Source: Elusimicrobiota bacterium
Lineage (GTDB): Bacteria > Elusimicrobiota > Elusimicrobia > UBA1565 > UBA9628
Reading direction: 5' to 3'
NCBI GenBank assembly: GCA_023213235.1
Contig: CP096137.1
Coordinates: 879,587 to 943,586 of the forward strand
DNA: 64,000 nucleotides
How positions within the stretch are numbered: position 1 is the stretch's first letter; each line of letters opens with the position of its first letter. Position numbers and translations under genes: made by a program. Below are positions 61,468 through 64,000 of this stretch, piece after piece. The notes beneath the pieces were generated by a model. The model was not told the DNA's origin. It made no database searches and saw nothing but the letters and a program-made list of their open reading frames with translations.

Positions 61468-62186
61468 CGCTCGGCCCGCTCGAGGTGTCGTCGTACGGCG
61501 TGCTCGTCGCGCTCGGCTGGCTCGCGGGCGTGAAGTGGCTGGTCTCCAAGCGCTCCCAGCTCGGGCTCACCGAGGACGGCGTCTGGGACCTGGTGTACTG
61601 GGCCTTCGGCGGCGCGTTCGTCGGCGGCAAAATCCTGTACTTCCTCGTCACGCCGGGCTCCTTCGCGTTCACGATAGAGGCCCTGCGCTACGGCTTCGTG
61701 TTCTTCGGCGGCCTGCTCGGCGGCCTCGCCGCGGCCGTGTGGCGCGCGCGGCGCCTCGGCCTGCCCGTCCTCAAGCTCGCCGACTGGTGCCTCGCGGCGC
61801 TCGCCCTCGGCCACGGCATCGGCCGCTTCGGCTGCCTGCTCGCGGGCTGCTGCTACGGCCGCCACACCGACCTGCCCTGGGGCATCGCGCTCGCCGGCGA
61901 CCCGTCGCGCCATCCGACCCAGGTCTACGAGTCGCTCCTCAACCTGGGGCTCTTCGCGTTCCTGGCGCTCTACGCGCTGCCGAGAGCGGCCGACGGGCGC
62001 TGGCGCCGGGGCTCGGCCTTCGCGTGCTACCTGCTCGGCTACGCGGCCCTGCGCTTCGGCGTCGAGGCCCTGCGCGGCGACGATCGCGGGACGTTCATGC
62101 TGGGGCTTTCGCCGTCGCAGTGGGTCGCGCTGGGCGTCGCCGCCGCGACCATGGCCGGGCTGGCGTTGAGGGGGAGAAAAGCGTGA
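61449..62186 (+). CDS. lgt: Prolipoprotein diacylglyceryl transferase, copy 2
   Basis: Second Lgt-family gene, 245 residues, starting at GTG 61449 inside the end of copy 1 (19-base overlap). LPVLLTLGPLEVSSYGVLVA starts it, GHGIGRFGCLLAGCCYGRHT is the signature, and HPTQVYESLLNLGL and LLGYAALRFGVEALRGDDRG supply the conserved Gln-Tyr-Glu and Arg. Both copies keep the key motifs, so neither looks dead. They may differ in substrate preference; given how many exported proteins the genome has, paired Lgt enzymes are plausible. Confidence 0.88.
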   Translation: MLPVLLTLGPLEVSSYGVLVALGWLAGVKWLVSKRSQLGLTEDGVWDLVYWAFGGAFVGGKILYFLVTPGSFAFTIEALRYGFVFFGGLLGGLAAAVWRARRLGLPVLKLADWCLAALALGHGIGRFGCLLAGCCYGRHTDLPWGIALAGDPSRHPTQVYESLLNLGLFAFLALYALPRAADGRWRRGSAFACYLLGYAALRFGVEALRGDDRGTFMLGLSPSQWVALGVAAATMAGLALRGRKA

Positions 62187-63094
62187 AGAAGCGAATCGTC
62201 GTCGATCAGGACCTGCCCCGGCTGGACGCTTTCCTGGCCAAGCGGCTCACGGGCTACAGCCGCGTCTTCCTCAAGGACATGATCGGCCGCGGCAACGTCA
62301 CGCTCGACGGCGCGCGCGTCGACGCCGACCAGCCCATCGAGGAGGGTCAGGTCGTCGACGTCGAGCTGCCGGAGACGGCCTCCTCCTCCGGCGAGGACTT
62401 CGAGTCGTGGGTGCTCTACGAGGACAAGCGCCTGCTCGTCCTCAACAAGCCCTCCGGACTGCTGATGCACCCGCTCGGCGACTCCTGGCTCAAGAGCCCG
62501 GAGGCCGCGCGCGCCGGCCGCGAGACGAACCTCGCCGCCGAGCTGCAGGTCCACCGCCCCGCGATCCTCAAGGCCGGTACGCCGCGCTGCGGCATCGTTC
62601 ACCGGCTCGACCGGCCGACATCAGGAGTCTTGGCGGTAGCCAAAGACCCCGAGTCCTACGCCGCGCTCGTCGACATGTTCAAAGAGCGCTTCATGGACAA
62701 GACGTACCGCGCGATCGTGCGCGGCGCGCCGCCGGAGAAGGTCCGCGTGCAGGCGCCGATCGGCCGCGAGCCCGGGCTGCGCCGCGTCGTCGTGACGCCG
62801 CTGGGCAAGACCGCGGAGACGGACTTCCGCGTCGTCTCGAAGAAGAAATCCGGCGCGCTCGTCGAGGCCAAGCCGCGCACCGGCCGCACCCACCAGATCC
62901 GCGCGCACCTGGCCCACCTCGGCCATCCGGTCATGGGCGACCCCGAGTTCGACCGCCGCGGCGTGCCCACGCCCCCGCGGCTGATGCTCCACGCCTACCG
63001 CCTCTCCTTCGAGCACCCGTTCTCCGGCCGCCCCGCCCGCTTCGAGGCCCCGGCGCCCGCGGACTTCCTCAAGTTCTGGAAGACGCTCAAGTAA
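62183..63094 (+). CDS. RluA/RluD-family rRNA pseudouridine synthase
   Basis: Isomerises uridine to pseudouridine in 23S rRNA; 303 residues. GTG 62183 overlaps the lgt stop. An S4 RNA-binding domain (LDAFLAKRLTGYSRVFLKDM, VTLDGARVDADQPIEEGQ) precedes the catalytic domain. That domain has the conserved Asp in GIVHRLDRPTSGVLAVAK, then MDKTYRAIVRG and PRTGRTHQIRAHLAHLGHPV. Typical RluD motif II. Which rRNA site is modified cannot be told. Confidence 0.94.
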   Translation: MKKRIVVDQDLPRLDAFLAKRLTGYSRVFLKDMIGRGNVTLDGARVDADQPIEEGQVVDVELPETASSSGEDFESWVLYEDKRLLVLNKPSGLLMHPLGDSWLKSPEAARAGRETNLAAELQVHRPAILKAGTPRCGIVHRLDRPTSGVLAVAKDPESYAALVDMFKERFMDKTYRAIVRGAPPEKVRVQAPIGREPGLRRVVVTPLGKTAETDFRVVSKKKSGALVEAKPRTGRTHQIRAHLAHLGHPVMGDPEFDRRGVPTPPRLMLHAYRLSFEHPFSGRPARFEAPAPADFLKFWKTLK

Positions 63095-63149
63095 TTCGGG
63101 ACCTCCTGGGCCTTGCGCCCGGCGCGCGGTCTTTGTCAGTATCCGAATT

Positions 63150-64000
63150 ATGATTATGACTACCTGGCTGGTTGTCGCCGCCCTGACCGCGCCCGCGTCC
63201 GCGACGCCCTCGTCCGACTCCGTCTTCCTGTCCGCGATGGGCGCGGCCCACGCCGAGATGCGTGCCGCCTTCCGGACCGCCTCGTGGAACGAGGAGGACG
63301 CGCTGCTCGACCTTCTGCGCGACCGCGACGCCGAGGTGCGCCGCCAGGCCGTGCGCTCGCTGAAGGCCTGGGTGTGGCAGCGCTCGAGCACGAAGGACCG
63401 GGTCATGGACGTCTACAGGAACCCGAACGAGGACCTGGCCGTTCGCGTCGAGGCCGCTAAGACGCTGTCCGCCGCCTCCGGGAACTGGGACGTGCAGCGC
63501 GAGCTGCTCGACTACGCCAAGCGCGGGACCGACGTCCGCCTGCGCGCGGTCTCCTACAAGGCCTTGTACTGGGCCGTCGCCCAGCGCAACGACGTCCGCG
63601 ACGACGTCCTCGACGCGGCGCGCCGCGAGAGCGACAAGACGGTCCGCCTCGCCGCGATCTGGACCCTGTTCGCGACGAACGACAACCGCGTCAAGGACGT
63701 CCTGCGCGACCTCGCGCGGCGCGACTCCGACCTCGACGTCCGCGTCGAGGCCCTGAAGAGCGGCTGGGGCTACATGGGCTACAACGACTTCCGCGACGAC
63801 GCCTACGACCTCGCGCGGCAGACCACGACGCCTCCGGCCGTCCGCAAGGCCGCGATCCTGCTGCACGCCAACCGCGTGGAGTCCCGCCAGAAGGACCTCC
63901 TCGAGGACATCGCGCGCCGCGACTCCGATCCGGCGGCGCGCGCCGCCGCGATCGCCGCGCTCGGCGCGGCTCGCTCCGAGGAGATCCAGAACTACTTCCA
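63150..64000 (+). CDS. Exported HEAT-repeat protein (cut by window end)
   Basis: An open frame from ATG 63150 (or ATG 63156 in the same frame) runs to the window edge, at least 283 residues. Signal peptide IMTTWLVVAALTAPASA. The rest is a run of HEAT-like helical pairs built on D-x-x-V-R: LLRDRDAEVRRQAVRSLKAW, NEDLAVRVEAAKTLSAA, GTDVRLRAVSYKALYWA, KTVRLAAIWTLFATND and SDLDVRVEALKSGWGYMG, then DSDPAARAAAIAALGAA. It resembles the HEAT protein at 49997 in type. A binding or scaffold role is likely; the partner is unknown. Confidence 0.75.
   Translation, partial: MIMTTWLVVAALTAPASATPSSDSVFLSAMGAAHAEMRAAFRTASWNEEDALLDLLRDRDAEVRRQAVRSLKAWVWQRSSTKDRVMDVYRNPNEDLAVRVEAAKTLSAASGNWDVQRELLDYAKRGTDVRLRAVSYKALYWAVAQRNDVRDDVLDAARRESDKTVRLAAIWTLFATNDNRVKDVLRDLARRDSDLDVRVEALKSGWGYMGYNDFRDDAYDLARQTTTPPAVRKAAILLHANRVESRQKDLLEDIARRDSDPAARAAAIAALGAARSEEIQNYF

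Noticed and set aside
63133..63160. Promoter TTGTCA-16-TATGAC before the last HEAT-repeat gene
   Set aside because: The -10 would overlap the start codons at 63150 and 63156, so transcription would begin inside the gene; no alternative start fits the signal peptide.

Overview
By eye this is a GC-rich (roughly 70%) bacterial chromosome segment, dense with genes on both strands and with no gene-free stretch over 300 bases. I recognise no tRNA, rRNA, CRISPR array or insertion sequence. The hrcA-grpE-dnaK-dnaJ-rsmE order, the rpsU-dnaG-rpoD operon, Gram-negative outer-membrane barrels, PorV-like proteins and very large secreted proteins built from carboxypeptidase-regulatory-like modules suggest an uncultured diderm, most likely a member of the Elusimicrobiota. 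That assignment is an inference from gene content.

Layout: 1-5578, heat-shock operon (hrcA 3' end, grpE, dnaK, dnaJ), rsmE and a small membrane protein. 5642-9787, HIT protein and then rpsU-dnaG-rpoD with a strong terminator between rpsU and dnaG. 9792-11158, small membrane protein, response regulator and MscS-like membrane protein. 11250-31402, cassette A: FecR-like protein, outer-membrane barrel, giant secreted protein (about 5,441 aa once reading frames are joined) and PorV-like protein. 31416-35597, accessory stretch with a propeller-like protein, a Phd/RelE toxin-antitoxin pair, small membrane and secreted proteins, a matrixin-type protease and signal peptidase I. 35704-49970, cassette B: the same four gene types in the same order, the giant here being about 3,554 aa. 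49997-57445, HEAT-repeat protein, a tandem pair of unknown secreted proteins, proline dehydrogenase, HtpX, an alpha/beta hydrolase and two secreted proteins. 57628-63094, tight operon: phosphohexomutase, enolase, FtsB-like protein, two overlapping lgt genes and an RluA/RluD-family gene. 63150 to the end, a HEAT-repeat protein cut by the window edge.

The most interesting content is the duplicated four-gene cassette. Each copy codes for a FecR-domain exported protein without a sigma factor, a barrel of a shared family, a giant multidomain protein whose C-terminus looks like a FlgD-Ig/type IX sorting domain, and a PorV-like barrel whose start codon overlaps the stop of the giant gene. In Bacteroidota, PorV carries proteins bearing this kind of C-terminal domain in type IX secretion, so each cassette may be a dedicated surface-protein export and display unit. 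Giant A also has two stretches resembling the calcium-dependent lectin LecA (PA-IL) and more than a dozen acidic loops of the form DxNxNGxxDxxE.

Two window-wide patterns matter to anyone using this annotation. First, at least 13 genes, including the essential dnaJ and dnaG, are broken by apparent losses of one base (two in one case), nearly all in short G or C runs. This looks like under-called homopolymers rather than gene decay, so I give joined gene spans. Second, many transcription units have a TANNNT -10 hexamer ending only 6-7 bases before the start codon, which implies leaderless mRNAs.
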